Shown: positions 8,905-21,347, counted from the stretch's first letter. The stretch: 64,000 bases of DNA from Alligator mississippiensis (GCF_030867095.1 NC_081824.1:360797829-360861828); one strand, 5' to 3'. The notes: generated by a model from the letters alone, not told the origin. Numbers and translations: made by a program.

Positions 8905-11900
8905 TCACAGAACGAGGATCAGGCGTCCCGCCTCGACTCGGCACAGCACCCCCTCGAGGGCCCAGCGCTCCTCAAAGGCGGGCACCGTCCGCCGGAGGAC
9001 AGCGTGCTCAAACTCGAGCGAGAGGCGGGCCCGCACCAGCAGGCGGAAGAGCTGCAGGGCGTCGACCATCCCGGTGCCGCTGAGCTGGTTTCGCCGGCTC
9101 TTCAGGGTGGCCATCTTGGCCTGGCCCAGCAGGAAGTTGGCCAGGCTGACCGTGGCCCGCTCGGCCGCCCGGTATGGAAAGGAGTGGACGTAAGCGTCTT
9201 CGGAGAGGTCACGGCCCAGTACCCGAAGCAGTGCGCCCACGGCGGCAAAGAGAGGCTGCAGCCGGGGGCAGTCGAGGAAGGCGTGGAAAATGTCCTCGTC
9301 CAGCACCCCCGGGCAGAAGGGGCAGGCCGCCGAGGCCGCTGGGTCCAAGTGACGCACAAAGGTGCCGGTGGCCAGGATGCCGTGCACGAGCCGCCACTGC
9401 AGGTCGCCGGTCTTCTTGGCGATGGGCGCCTTATACAGCGTGCGCCACGCCGGGGTCCCGGGCCGCGCCAGGCGCCGCCACCACGCGGTGTCAGGGCGGC
9501 CGGCGAGCACCTGGGCTTGCCGGGTGCGCACCACCCACATGTAGAGGCCCTTGCGGGGCAGGGTGCCAAAAGGGCAGCCCGTATTGCTGCTGGGGGGCAC
9601 CGGGAGCCTGAGCAGCGTGTTGGGCCGCTCGGCCAGCTCGCCGGGTACCGCTGGGATGACGGGTAGCGGTGGGAAGGCGTCTTCTGCGGCGTCTGCGGTG
9701 GGGAGGGGCCGGCGAGTCTGGAGATGGGCTTCCAGGGCGGTCGCTGCCTCCGTCGGGAGGGCGGCCCTAACGGCCCGCAGAAGCCGCCCCGCGGTGCGGA
9801 CGGAGCGCATCGCCAGCCGGGCAGCCAGGGCCTCGGGTGACAGCCAGTCCGACCGAGCGGGGTCCAGGAGGTGCTCCAGGCGGGTGGAGCGCGCCTCGAC
9901 GAGAGCTGCCGTGAGGCTGGCGGAGGCCAGGCTCGGCACGACACGGTGCAGGGCCGGGTTGTGGACCAAGGGCTCTCGAAGGAGCTGCGGGAACCGCAGG
10001 TGCCTGGCCTGGGGACAGAGATGGAAGGCCGCCCGCCAGGCCCGCACCACGCTGCGGTAGAACGGGGGAAGGACCGCCCCGTTCAGGAAGGTGAGGTCCA
10101 GTTGAAACAGCTCCCGGTCAAAGCCGAGGCCCCCCACTCGCCGCAGGAATCGGCACGCCAGCTGTCGCCACGGGAGGTGGCCTTCGGTGTACAGGAGCCG
10201 CTGGAGGGCCTGCAGCCGATAGGCGGCCACCCTGCTTGCCAGATCGATCAGGCCCTGGCCCCCCTCGCCGGTGGGCAGGTAGAGGGCAGCTCGTGGGAGC
10301 CAGTGGCGTCCGTCCCACAGGAAATCGACCAGGAGCCGCTGCAGTCGCTCCAGTAGCTCCGGCGGAGGGTCCAGCACCGCGCAGCGGTGCCACGGGGTGG
10401 CCGCCGCCAGGTTATTGATGACGAGGACGCGCCCCCGGTAGGAAAGGCTGGGCAGGCGCCAGCGCCACCGCTGCAGGCGGGCCTCCACTCCCTCCTCGAG
10501 GCCGTCCCAGTTGCGCGCCATGAAGGTCGTCGGCCCCAGGAACACGCCCAAGACCTTGAGGCCCTCGCGGCGCCAGGCGAGGCCCCCCGGCAAGTCCGGC
10601 GGAGGCCTGCCAGTCCATGCGCCAAGCAGCAGAGTGTCACTCTTGCCCCAGTTGATGCGGGCGGAGGAGGCGCGCTCGTAGGCCCGCTGGCAATCTGCCA
10701 GAGCCCGCACGTCTTCCCGGGTGGCGAGGAAGACGGTGACGTCGTCCGCATAGGCCGACAGCCGGAGACGAGGGCCAGCGCACGGGCCCGTGGCCGATGG
10801 CAGGGCCACCCCACTCAGGCGGCGGCGCAGCGCGTGTAACAGCGGCTCGATGGCCAGGGCGTAGAGCATGCCCGACAGCGGACAGCCCTGGCGAATGCCC
10901 CTGCGCGCGGGGAACGGAGCGCAAAGCACCCCGTTCACCTTGAGCAGGCTGGAAATGTCCCGGTACAAGACCCGGAGGGCCCCGGTGAAGAGGGGCCCAA
11001 AGCCAAAGGCCTCCAGTGTGCGGAAGAGGTAGGCGTGGCCCACCCGGTCAAAGGCCTTCTCCTGGTCGAGAGAGAGGAGGCCGACGTCGAGGCCAAAGAG
11101 CTCGCTAGCCGTAAGCAGGTCCCGCAGCAGGAACAGGTTGTCTTGTATGGTCCTGCCCGGCACGCAGTAGCTCTGCTCGGGCCCGGTGAGAGAGGCCATG
11201 ACCGCGCGGAGGCGGGTGGCCAGCGCTTTGGCCAGAATCTTGTAGTCCGCGCACAGCAGGGAGACCGGCCGCCAGTTCTTCATGTAGCCCAGGTCTCCCT
11301 TCTTGGGCAGCAGGGTCAGCACCGCTCGGCGGCAGCTGATCGGCAAGACCTTGTCGGCGAGGCTCTCCTGGAAAACGCGCAGGAGGCTGGGGCCGAGGAG
11401 AGGCCAGAAGGTCTTGTAGAACTCGGCAGGCAGCCCGTCGAGGCCCGGGGCTTTGCCGGAGGCGAGGCCGGCCGTGGCGGCCGCCAGCTCTTCCAGGGAC
11501 AAGTCCCGCTCCAGCTCGCCGGCCTCCAGGGCATCGAGACGCGGTAGGCCCTCGTGGAGTTCCTGCGTGGCCTCGGGGCACGACGGCTCGGCCGCGAACA
11601 GGTCGCGATAGAAGGCGACGGCACGTTCGCGGACTTCGCCCGGCTCTGTAATGACCCGGCCCTCAGGAGTCTTGAGACGGTCCAAGACTTTGCTCGCTGC
11701 CCGCCGCCGCTCCAGGTCGAAAAAGAAGCGGGTCGGGGCGTCGGTTTCCACCAGCTCCTGGCAGCGGGCGCGGATCCTCGCGCCGCGGGCCGCGCTCTCC
11801 GCCAAGTCGCGCAGGCATTTCCTGCGGAGCCGGAGGCTCTCGTTCAGCGCTGCGTCGCTGCCAGCGGCCAGCAGAGCAGCCTCGAGCTCCGCCACGTCCT

Positions 11901-12860
11901 CCTCCAACTCCCGGATACGGCGGCGCGTCTCGTTCGCGGCCAGCTGGGTGTACTGCTGGCAGAAGGCTCGGGTCTGGACCTTGCCCACGTCCCACCACAG
12001 CTTCCAGGAGGAGTGGCTCGGTCTCGCAGCCTCCCACCTCCGCCAAAAGTGGGCAAAGCAGTCCCGGAAATAAGAGTCCTGGAGCAGACTAATGTTCAAA
12101 CACCAATACGGTGCCCGTGCACAGGCTCTCCCCGGCAGGCTCAGTTCGCTGAAGGCCAGGCCATGATCTGATAGACCCGAGGGAGCGATGCGGCTGCTGC
12201 GCAGGAGTGGCAGGTGGTGCCTGGTGATATAAAGGCGGTCGAGGCGAGCCATGGTGAGACCGCCGGCACTCGTCTTGGCCCAGGTGTACTGGCGCGCATC
12301 GGGATGCAGGGCTCGCCAGACGTCCACGAGGTCTGACCCCCCAGGGCAGCTTGCAGCTTGCGAGCGGAGGGCAGGTGGGGCTCAGGCCCTGTGCGGTCGA
12401 GGCGCGGGGCAGTGGTGCAATTGAAATCGCCCCCGAGGAGGAGCAGGTCATCATCCTCGCTAGCGTCGCGCAGGAGGGCAGCCAAGCTCTCAAAGAAAGC
12501 GACCCTCTCCTGGCCATCGGAGGGCGCGTAGATGTTGACGAGCAGCAGACGGTGTTGCGCGAGGGTGACGCGGACGGTCAGCAGGCGGCCGGGGACGACC
12601 TCCCGCGGCACCGCCGCGTCAAGCTGCAGCTGAGGCGATAAGAGTGTCGCGACCCCCGCGCGGAGGCTGGTGCCGTGGCTCAGGAACACCTGTCCTCGCC
12701 AGGCAGCCCGCCAGGCCGCCTGTTTGAACCTGTCAGAGTGGGTCTCTTGTAGGAAGGCGACGGCCAGCCTCTTCTGTCGCAGGAGCTCCAGGACGGCCTC
12801 GCGCTTCACCGCGTCTCGACAGCCGTTGACGTTGAAGGTGCCAATGGTTGTGGCTGCCAT
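8905..12860 (-). pseudogene. Tx1-like ORF2 (endonuclease-RT), copy B, single frameshift
   Basis: ORF2 should begin at the ATG at 12860 (MAATTIG, 112 nt after the ORF1 stop). It holds an APE-type endonuclease (QETH, GGDFN, LDRLYI, SDHG), a reverse transcriptase (LDQEKAFDR, IRQGCPLSGMLYALAIEP, YADD) and a C-terminal CPFC...HAFLDC motif like that of L1 ORF2. One base is missing in the C-run at 12336-12341 compared with copy C, which breaks the endonuclease domain from the rest. From 12327 down to the stop at 8905 the frame is open for about 1,140 codons. Length 3,956 nt against 3,957 in copy C confirms a single-base difference. Confidence 0.88.
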
Positions 12861-12972
12861 GGGGGTGGGTGTGGGAGAGGAGGAGCAAAGCAGAGTGCTG
12901 GTGGAAGAGCGAGCACCCAAGAGCAGAGCAAGGCAATACAGACAGGTCAGGGAAGGCCTACCGTGCCCTACT

Positions 12973-14673
12973 CTAGTCGAGGGACCCGCCCAGGCCCCAC
13001 TCCACTCTCACCCTCTGGGCAAGCTTGTCCAGACGGTAGGCCATCTGACGTGTGCCCCGATCTTGCTTCATGAGCTTGACTGCCGCTCTGGCAGCCTTGA
13101 CAAACACTTTGGGGTCCGCACACCACTGGGTGATGTGCCCCGCTACATTTTTCTGCCCCTTGGTTAGCTTCAGCAAGGACAGGAGTCCCCCATAGTCAGG
13201 AGAGACCCAGGGGGGCTCCGCCAGCTTGGGGTAGATGTTGCCTACGGAAGAGCGGCGAGGCCACACCCCCGGCGGGAGCTCGCCCGCAACTGCAGCGTCA
13301 ACCCCCTCGATGTCCAGGCACATCAGCCGCCTCTCGTCGTCCGAGTCGAGGACCGGCTCCGCGAGGACATTCCCTATCTTCTTGGGGGGGGAGGGGCCAT
13401 CCCGCTCACGACGTCTCTTGCGAGACTCCGAGAGCTGGATCTCCATCTCGCTAACGTCCCCATCTGCTCCGGTAGGCTGGGGCGTGACCAAAGGGGCAGC
13501 GGGCTCTCCCGCCACCCCCGGGGCCAGGCCACCGGAAGAGAGACATTCGCCACTATCCCTGCTGCCGCCTGACTCCGGAGGCTGGGGGACAGGCGAGGGG
13601 AGGGGGACCCCTGAAGGCCCCTCCCCCCCACCCGCTAAGTCTGCCTCGTCGGTGGCTACATCCGACGGGGCGGGTGGTGTGGCAGCCGGAACGGGGTCCG
13701 GCTCTGTAGTGGGGGGGTCCTCGGCACTGGCCGAGGAGGGGTCTGTCAGGGATGGGGTGTCCTGAGAGGCCCCCCTCATCTCCCTCTCTTTTTCGGGTGG
13801 TAGGGAGGATGCCCGAGCCCCATCATCCGATGAGGCTCCAGCACCGCAGTCCCCGGCCACCCCAGCCACTTCGGCCGGGGCAGGCAGGGGGCAAGGGGAG
13901 GCGTCCGCCTCTCCACCCGGTGGGGCTGCTGCACCGAGGGCAGGGGGCGCCACAGACGGGGGAGGGGGCGGAGGGGGAAGGAGGTCGGGAGGAAGAGCTC
14001 CCAGCCTCCCTGGGCCTGTCGCGTGCCCCAGAGGTCGACGCGCCGTCTTTCGGCGCTGCCGCAGGCGGCGATGGTCCGGCTGCCTTGCCCCGAGGGCACT
14101 GCGCGGCCAGGTGGGAGGAGCCCCCGCACTTGAAGCACGTGGTCTCTCCCACAGACAGATAATAAACCGCCGCCCCTCGAGCGTGAGGCTCAGGGAGCGA
14201 GGCAGCGACTGGGGGCTCTCCTTGAGGAGCATGAAGACCTGCCTCCGAAAGGACAGGACGTGCTTGCCCTGAGGGTTCTTGTTTCCCATCGGCAGGCGGC
14301 GAAAAGGACTCGCAGGAACCCCATAGGCCTCGAGTCCCCTGGCCAGCTCCCGATTGGAAATGTGCGGTGGGACGTTGGAAATCACCACCCTCACTGCCTG
14401 AGTCTCTAGGGGCGTGACAGGGTAGTGGACGCCCGCAATGTCCAGGCCCTCCGCACACACCCTGTCAACCAAGGCGGGCTTGCTCAAATAAATCATCGGG
14501 ACCGTGTTCACGCGCCCCGCGTAGCGGATGGTACGCCATCCCAGGAGGGCGGCCAGAGCCTCCACGCAAGCCTCGAGCCCCACATGTACAGGGGCATGAA
14601 CCCTCAGGCCATGAGACAGTGGGAGGTCCTGAGAGACATCCTCATGCCAGCTGCCAGGCGTAGGAGCCGCCAT
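12973..14673 (-). pseudogene. Tx1-like ORF1, copy B, 566 codons, zinc knuckle lost by paired indels
   Basis: The start ATG (14673) and conserved N-terminal and C-terminal parts match copies A and C. A 4-nt deletion (GATA) at about 14155-14160 shifts the frame just before the CCHC knuckle. An 80-nt deletion near 13976 restores it, so about 60 codons are read in a foreign frame and the knuckle is absent. Total loss is 84 nt, matching 566 versus 594 codons. The reading frame stays open to the usual TAG, but the protein would lack its main RNA-binding motif. Confidence 0.8.
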
Positions 14674-14705
14674 TCCTCGCCAGGACAGGGTTAAACTGCG
14701 AAGCG

Positions 14706-14708
<3 letters not shown>

Positions 14709-14748
<40 letters not shown>
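14709..14748 (-). repeat. Poly(T) tract of about 40 in the 5' UTR of copy B
   Basis: On the sense strand this is an uninterrupted run of T starting about 36 nt upstream of the ORF1 ATG. At the same place copy C has about 20 T and copy A has a TTTG/TTG-type repeat (8130-8172). It is a hypervariable simple repeat inside the element. Confidence 0.85.
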
Positions 14749-14749
<1 letters not shown>

Positions 14750-15150
14750 ACCTCAGGCTGACCCGGGGACTGGGACTGGGAGGGGGTTGAAAAACGCCCC
14801 AAAATCGGCCTGAGGGGGGGCAGAGCAACCCTGCAGGGGCTCAGGGCAAGCCCCAAGGCAGGGGCAGATGGCAGGGACCAAGGGAAGGGGCCCTGGGGGA
14901 GGGAGGCAGCAGAAATCAAAGGGACAACTCAGGCGGGGGTGGGGGAGGGGCAGAGGCAAACGAGGCTGCCAGAGCCCAGGGGAAAAAGGCTCAGAAAGTG
15001 GGGGGAAGGGGCAGGGAGGGGGTCCCCAGGGACAGGGTGGGGAGAGGCAAGGGGTTTTTCGGGGGGGGGACAGGAAAAGGGGGGCAGGGAGTGCGAGGCA
15101 ACGAGCTGAAAGCACCTGAGCTGGAGGAGCTTAGAAGGGCTTCAGCTGTC

Positions 15151-15163
15151 GGCGGCCATCTTG
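15151..15163 (-). promoter_or_regulatory. YY1-like site at the 5' end of copy B
   Basis: The sense strand starts CAAGATGGCCGCC. This contains the YY1 core AAGATGGC. Human L1 is known to carry a YY1 site close to its transcription start, so this site may position initiation here. Function is inferred. Confidence 0.5.
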
Positions 15164-15187
15164 AAAGAAACAAAGAAAGAAAGAAAG
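15164..15187. repeat. (GAAA)6 junction between copies B and C
   Basis: Six GAAA-type units, one of them changed to CAAA, separate the 5' end of copy B from the 3' end of copy C. The layout is identical to the A/B junction. Confidence 0.9.
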
Positions 15188-15493
15188 ACTTTGACTTTTA
15201 AGAGACCTTTATTCCCCGGAGGGTGATGACTCGGAGCCAGTCAAAAGCATGTACAAAGACGCCCGAAGCTCTGGGCCTCATGAACAAGGCCTGGGCTCGT
15301 GGCCTGCAAGGCCTGCCCGTACACGCTAGACAAAAAAAAACCAACCAACACAACGAACATAAGGACTATTTACAGTATTTACAGTTCTGCCAGCAGGGAC
15401 ACCCATGGAGGCCTCCGGGGTCGACCCGCACGAGCAAAAGTCCAGGGCCTCGGCCCGCTCGACGCGTCTCTGCGGCTTGAGCAGCCGGTGGCA

Positions 15494-18400
15494 TCACAGA
15501 GCGAGGATCAGGCGTCCCGCCTCGACCCGGCACAGCACCCCCTCGAGGGCCCAGCGCTCCTCAAAGGCGGGCACCGTCCGCCGGAGGACAGCGTGCTCAA
15601 ACTCGAGCGAGAGGCGGGCCCGCACCAGCAGGCGGAAGAGCTGCAGGGCGTCGACCATCCCGGTGCCACTGAGCTGGTTTCGCCGGCTCTTCAGGGTGGC
15701 CATCTTGGCCTGGCCCAGCAGGAAGTTGGCCAGGCTGACCGTGGCCCGCTCGGCCGCCCGGTACGGAAAGGAGTGGACGTAAGCGTCTTCGGAGAAGTCT
15801 CGGCCCAGTACCCGAAGCAGTGCGCCCAGGGCGGCAAAGAGAGGCTGCAGCCGGGGGCAGTCGAGGAAGGCGTGGAAAATGTCCTCGTCCAGCACCCCCG
15901 GGCAGAAGGGGCAGGCCGCCGAGGCCGCTGGGTCCAAGTGACGCACAAAGGTGCCGGTGGCCAGGATGCCGTGCACGAGCCGCCACTGCAGGTCGCCGGT
16001 CTTCTTGGCGATGGGCGCCTTATACAGCGTGCGCCACGCCGGGGTCCCGGGCCGCGCCAGGCGCCGCCGCCACGCGGTGTCAGGGCGGCCGGCGAGCACC
16101 TGGGCGTGCCGGGTGTGCACCACCCACATGTAGAGGCCCTTGCGGGGCAGGGTGCCAAAAGGGCAGCCCGTATTGCTGCTGGGGGGCACCGGGAGCCTGA
16201 GCAGCGTGTTGGGCCGCTCGGCCAGCTCGCCGGGTACCGCTGGGATGACGGGTAGCGGTGGGAAGGCGTCTTCTGCGGCGTCTGCGGTGGGGAGGGGCCG
16301 GCGAGTCTGGAGATGGGCTTCCAGGGCGGTCGCTGCCTCCGTCGGGAGGGCGGCCCTAACGGCCCGCAGAAGCCGCCCCGCGGTGCGGACGGAGCGCATC
16401 ACCAGCCGGGCAGCCAGGGCCTCGGGTGACAGCCAGTCCGACCGAGCGGGGTCCAGGAGGTGCTCCAGGCGGGTGGAGCGCGCCTCGACGAGAGCTGCCG
16501 TGAGGCTGGCGGAGGCCAGGCTCGGCACGACACGGTGCAGGGCCGGGTTGTGGACCAAGGGCTCTCGAAGGAGCTGCGGGAACCGCAGGTGCCTGGCCTG
16601 GGGACAGAGATGGAAGGCCGCCCGCCAGGCCCGCACCACGCTGCGGTAGAACGGGGGAAGGACCGCCCCGTTCAGGAAGGTGAGGTCCAGTTGAAACAGC
16701 TCCCGGTCAAAGCCGAGGCCCCCCACTCGCCGCAGGAATCGGCACACCAGCTGTCGCCACGGGAGGTGGCCTTCGGTGTACAGGAGCCGCTGGAGGGCCT
16801 GCAGCCGATAGGCGGCCACCCTGCTGGCCAGATCGATCAGGCCCTGGCCCCCCTCGCCGGTGGGCAGGTAGAGGGCAGCTCGTGGGAGCCAGTGGCGTCC
16901 GTCCCACAGGAAATCGACCAGGAGCCGCTGCAGTCGCTCCAGTAGCTCCGGCGGAGGGTCCAGCACCGCGCAGCGGTGCCACAGGGTGGCCGCCGCCAGG
17001 TTATTGATGACGAGGACGCGCCCCCGGTAGGAAAGGCTGGGCAGGCGCCAGCGCCACCGCTGCAGGCGGGCCTCCGCTCCCTCCTCGAGGCCGTCCCAGT
17101 TGCGCGCCATGAAGGTCGTCGGCCCCAGGAACACGCCCAAGACCTTGAGGCCCTCGCGGCGCCAGGCGAGGCCCCCCGGCAAGTCCGGCGGAGGCCTGCC
17201 AGTCCATGCGCCAAGCAGCAGAGTGTCACTCTTGCCCCAGTTGATGCGGGCGGAGGAGGCGCGCTCGTAGGCCCGCTGGCAATCTGCCAGAGCCCGCACG
17301 TCTTCCCGGGTGGCGAGGAAGACGGTGACGTCGTCCGCATAGGCCGACAGCCGGAGACGAGGGCCAGCGGACGGGCCCGTGGCCGATGGCAGGGCCACCC
17401 CACTCAGGCGGCGGCACAGCACGTGTAACAGCGGCTCGATGGCCAGGGCGTAGAGCATGCCCGACAGCGGACAGCCCTGGCGAATGCCCCTGCGCGCGGG
17501 GAACGGAGCGCAAAGCACCCCGTTCACCTTGAGCAGGCTGGAAATGTCCCGGTACAAGACCCGGAGGGCCCCGGTGAAGAGGGGCCCAAAGCCAAAGGCC
17601 TCCAGTGTGCGGAAGAGGTAGGCGTGGCCCACCCGGTCAAAGGCCTTCTCCTGGTCGAGAGAGAGGAGGCCGACGTCGAGGCCAAAGAGCTCGCTAGCCG
17701 TGAGCAGGTCCCGCAGCAGGAACAGGTTGTCTTGTATGGTCCTGCCCGGCACGCAGTAGCTCTGCTCGGGCCCGGTGAGAGAGGCCATGACCGCGCGGAG
17801 GCGGGTGGCCAGCGCTTTGGCCAGAATCTTGTAGTCCGCGCACAGCAGGGAGACCGGCCGCCAGTTCTTCATGTAGCCCAGGTCTCCCTTCTTGGGCAGC
17901 AGGGTCAGCACCGCTCAGCGGCAGCTGATCGGCAATACCTTGTCGGCGAGGCTCTCCTGGAAAACGCGCAGGAGGCTGGGGCCGAGGAGAGGCCAGAAGG
18001 TCTTGTAGAACTCGGCAGGCAGCCCGTCGAGGCCCGGGGCTTTGCCGGAGGCGAGGCCGGCCGTGGCGGCCGCCAGCTCTTCCAGGGACAAGTCCCGCTC
18101 CAGCTCGCCGGCCTCCAGGGCATCGAGACGCGGTAGGCCCTCGTGGAGTTCCCGCGTGGCCTCGGGGCACGACGGCTCGGCCGCGAACAGGTCGCGATAG
18201 AAGGCGACGGCACGTTCGCGGACTTCGCCCGGCTCTGTAATGACCCGGCCCTCAGGAGTCTTGAGATGGTCCAAGACTTTGCTCGCTGCCCGCCGCCGCT
18301 CCAGGTCGAAAAAGAAGCGGGTCGGGGCGTCGGTTTCCACCAGCTCCTGGCAGCGGGCGCGGATCCTCGCGCCGCGGGCCGCGCTCTCCGCCAAGTCGCG

Positions 18401-19450
18401 CAGGCATTTCCTGCGGAGCCGGAGGCTCTCGCTCAGTGCCGCGTCGCTGCCGGCGGCCAGCAGAGCAGCCTCGAGCTCCGCCACGTCCTCCTCCAACTCC
18501 CGGATACGGCGGCGCGTCTCGTTCGCGGCCAGCTGGGTGTACTGCTGGCAGAAGGCTCGGGTCTGGACCTTGCCCACGTCCCACCACAGCTTCCAGGAGG
18601 AGTGGCTCGGTCTCGCAGCCTCCCACCTCCGCCAAAAGTGGGCAAAGCAGTCCCGGAAATAAGAGTCCTGGAGCAGACTAATGTTCAAACACCAATACGG
18701 TGCCCGTGCACAGGCTCTCCCCGGCAGGCTCAGTTCGCTGAAGGCCAGGCCATGGTCTGATAGACCCGAGGGAGCGATGCGGCTGCTGCGCAGGAGTGGC
18801 AGGTGGTGCCTGGTGATATAAAGGCGGTCGAGGCGAGCCATGGTGAGACCGCCGGCACTCGTCTTGGCCCAGGTGTACTGGCGCGCATCGGGATGCAGGG
18901 CTCGCCAGACGTCCACGAGGTCTGCCCCCTCCAGGGCAGCTTGCAGCTTGCGAGCGGAGGGCAGGTGGGGCTCAGGCCCTGTGCGGTCGAGGCGCGGGGC
19001 AGTGGTGCAATTGAAATCGCCCCCGAGGAGGAGCAGGTCATCATCCTCGCTAGCGTCGCGCAGGAGGGCAGCCAAGCTCTCAAAGAAAGCGACCCTCTCC
19101 TGGCCATCGGAGGGCGCGTAGATGTTGACGAGCAGCAGACGGTGTTGCGCGAGGGTGACGCGGACGGTCAGCAGGCGGCCGGGGACGACCTCCCGCGGCA
19201 CCGCCGCGTCAAGCTGCAGCTGCGGCGATAAGAGTGTCGCGACCCCCGCGCGGAGGCTGGTGCCGTGGCTCAGGAACACCTGTCCTCGCCAGGCAGCCCG
19301 CCAGGCCGCCTGTTTGAACCTGTCAGAGTGGGTCTCTTGTAGGAAGGCGATGGCCAGCCTCTTCTGCCGCAGGAGCTCCAGGACGGCCTCGCGCTTCACC
19401 GCGTCTCGACAGCCGTTGACGTTGAAGGTGCCAATGGTTGTGGCTGCCAT
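15494..19450 (-). pseudogene. Tx1-like ORF2 (endonuclease-RT), copy C, one nonsense codon
   Basis: Spans 1,319 codons from ATG 19450. The protein nicks target DNA and primes reverse transcription of its own RNA. Visible parts in order: APE-type endonuclease (Asn10/Asn12, QETH with Glu39, GGDFN, SDHG near residue 230), a charged helical linker, reverse transcriptase (LDQEKAFDR, GCPLSG, YADD at 704-707), a long thumb and tail region, and a CX2C...HX4C motif near 1180-1198. A TGA at 17915-17917 (CGA in copy B) interrupts the frame between endonuclease and RT. Everything else is open. No other lesion is visible, so the parent was active recently. Confidence 0.9.
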
Positions 19451-19562
19451 GGGGGTGGGTGTGGGAGAGGAGGAGCAAAGCAGAGTGCGGGTGGAAGAGC
19501 GAGCACCCAAGAGCAGAGCAAGGCAATACAGACAGGTCAGGGAAGGCCTACCGTGCCCTACT

Positions 19563-21347
19563 CTAGTCGAGGGACCCGCCCAGGCCCCACTCCACTCTCA
19601 CCCTCTGGGCAAGCTTGTCCAGACGGTAGGCCATCTGACGTGTGCCCCGATCTTGCTTCATGAGCTTGACTGCCGCCCTGGCAGCCTTGACAAACACTTT
19701 GGGGTCCGCACACCACTGGGTGATGTGCCCCGCTACATTTTTCTGCCCCTTGGTTAGCTTCAGCAAGGACAGGAGTCCCCCATAGTCAGGAGAGACCCAG
19801 GGGGGCTCCGCCAGCTTGGGGTGCATGTTGCCCACGGAAGAGCGGCGAGGCCGCACCCCCGGCGGGAGCTCGCCCGCAACTGCAGCGTCGACCCCCTCGA
19901 TGTCCAGGCACATCAGCCGCCTCTCGTCGTCCGAGTCGAGGACCGGCTCCGCGAGGACATTCCCTGTCTTCTTGGGGGGGGAGGGGCCATCCCGCTCACG
20001 ACGTCTCTTGCGAGACTCCGAGAGCTGGATCTCCATCTCGCTAACGTCCCCATCTGCTCCGGTAGGCTGGGGCGTGACCAAAGGGGCAGCGGGCTCTCCC
20101 GCCACCCCCGGGGCCAGGCCACCGGAAGAGAGACATTCGCCACTATCCCTGCTGCCGCCTGACTCCGGAGGCTGGGGGACAGGCGAGGGGAGGGGGACCC
20201 CTGAAGGCCCCTCCCCCCCACCCGCTAAGTCTGCCTCGTCGGTGGCTACATCCGACGGGGCGGGTGGTGTGGCAGCCGGAACGGGGTCCGGCTCTGTAGT
20301 GGGGGGGTCCTCGGCACTGGCCGAGGAGGGGTCTGTCAGGGATGGGGTGTCCTGAGAGGCCCCCCTCATCTCCCTCTCTTTTTCGGGTGGTAGGGAGGAT
20401 GCCCGAGCCCCATCATCCGATGAGGCTCCAGCACCGCAGTCCCCGGCCACCCCAGCCACTTCGGCCGGGGCAGGCAGGGGGCAAGGGGAGGCGTCCGCCT
20501 CTCCACCTGGTGGGGCTGCCGCACCGAGGGCAGGGGGCGCCACAGACGGGGGAGGGGGCGGTGGGGCCACGGTAGTAGCACCAGCCCCTCAGCTGGACGA
20601 TGGCTTCCCGCTGGAGACCCCGGTCCCCTGAGATGGAATGGGGGGGGAAGGAGGTCGGGAGGAAGAGCTCCCAGCCTCCCTGGGCCTGCCGCGTGCCCGA
20701 GAGGTCGACGCGCCGTCTCTCGGCGCTGCCGCAGGCGGCGATGGTCCGGCCGCCTTGCTCCGAGGGCACTGCGCGGCCAGGTGGGAGGAGCCCCCGCACT
20801 TGAAGCACGTGGTCTCTCCCACAGACAGATAGATAATAAACCGCCGCCCCTCGAGCGTGAGGCTCAGGGAGCGAGGCAGCGACTGGGGGCCCTCCTTGAG
20901 GAGCATGAAGACCTGCCTCCGAAAGGACAGGACGTGCTTGCCCTGAGGGTTCTTGTTTCCCATCGGCAGGCGGCGAAAAGGACTCGCAGGAACCCCATAG
21001 GCCTCGAGTCCCCTGGCCAGCTCCCGATTGGAAACGTGCGGTGGGACGTTGGAAATCACCACCCTCACTGCCTGAGTCTCTAGGGGCGTGACAGGGTAGT
21101 TGATGCCCGCAATGTCCAGGCCCTCCGCGCACACCCTGTCAACCAGGGCGGGCTTGCTCAAATAGATCATCGGGACCGTGTTCACGCGCCCCGCGTAGCG
21201 GATGGTACGCCATCCCAGGAGGGCGGCCAGAGCCTCCACGCAAGCCTCGAGCCCCACATGGAGAGGGGCATGAACCCTCAGGCCATGAGACAGTGGGAGG
21301 TCCTGAGAGACATCCTCATGCCAGCTGCCAGGCGTAGGAGCCGCCAT
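19563..21347 (-). pseudogene. Tx1-like ORF1, copy C, one nonsense codon
   Basis: The ORF is 595 codons including the stop, from ATG 21347. The CCHC knuckle is complete here (Cys181, Cys184, His189, Cys194). A TGA at 20589-20591 (CGA in copy A) stops translation after about 252 residues, in the Pro/Ser-rich linker. After it the frame is open to the normal TAG at 19563. A truncated product would keep the N-terminal part and the knuckle but lose the acidic linker and conserved C-terminal block. Confidence 0.85.

Larger units (their letters stand above)
8600..15163 (-). mobile_element. Tx1/L1-like non-LTR retrotransposon, copy B (young, nearly intact)
   Basis: This is a full-length unit with the same layout as copy A. 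The 5' end is at 15163 (CAAGATGGCCGCC), with a C-rich UTR, a run of about 40 T just before ORF1 on the sense strand, ORF1 (12973-14673), ORF2 (8905-12860), a 3' UTR with AATAAA (8620-8625) and a TTTC tail. Its ORF2 product differs from that of copy C at only about 15 of 1,140 compared residues, so the two copies are recent. Lesions: ORF1 has a 4-nt and an 80-nt deletion that together restore the frame but destroy the zinc knuckle. ORF2 has one 1-nt loss near 12336-12341. Confidence 0.9.

Noticed and set aside
8671..9666. Long plus-strand frames across the array (also 2259-2711, 15299-16255, 11554-12171, 18143-18760)
   Set aside because: They are antisense shadows of ORF2 in GC-rich DNA, present at the same place in each copy and without known domains.
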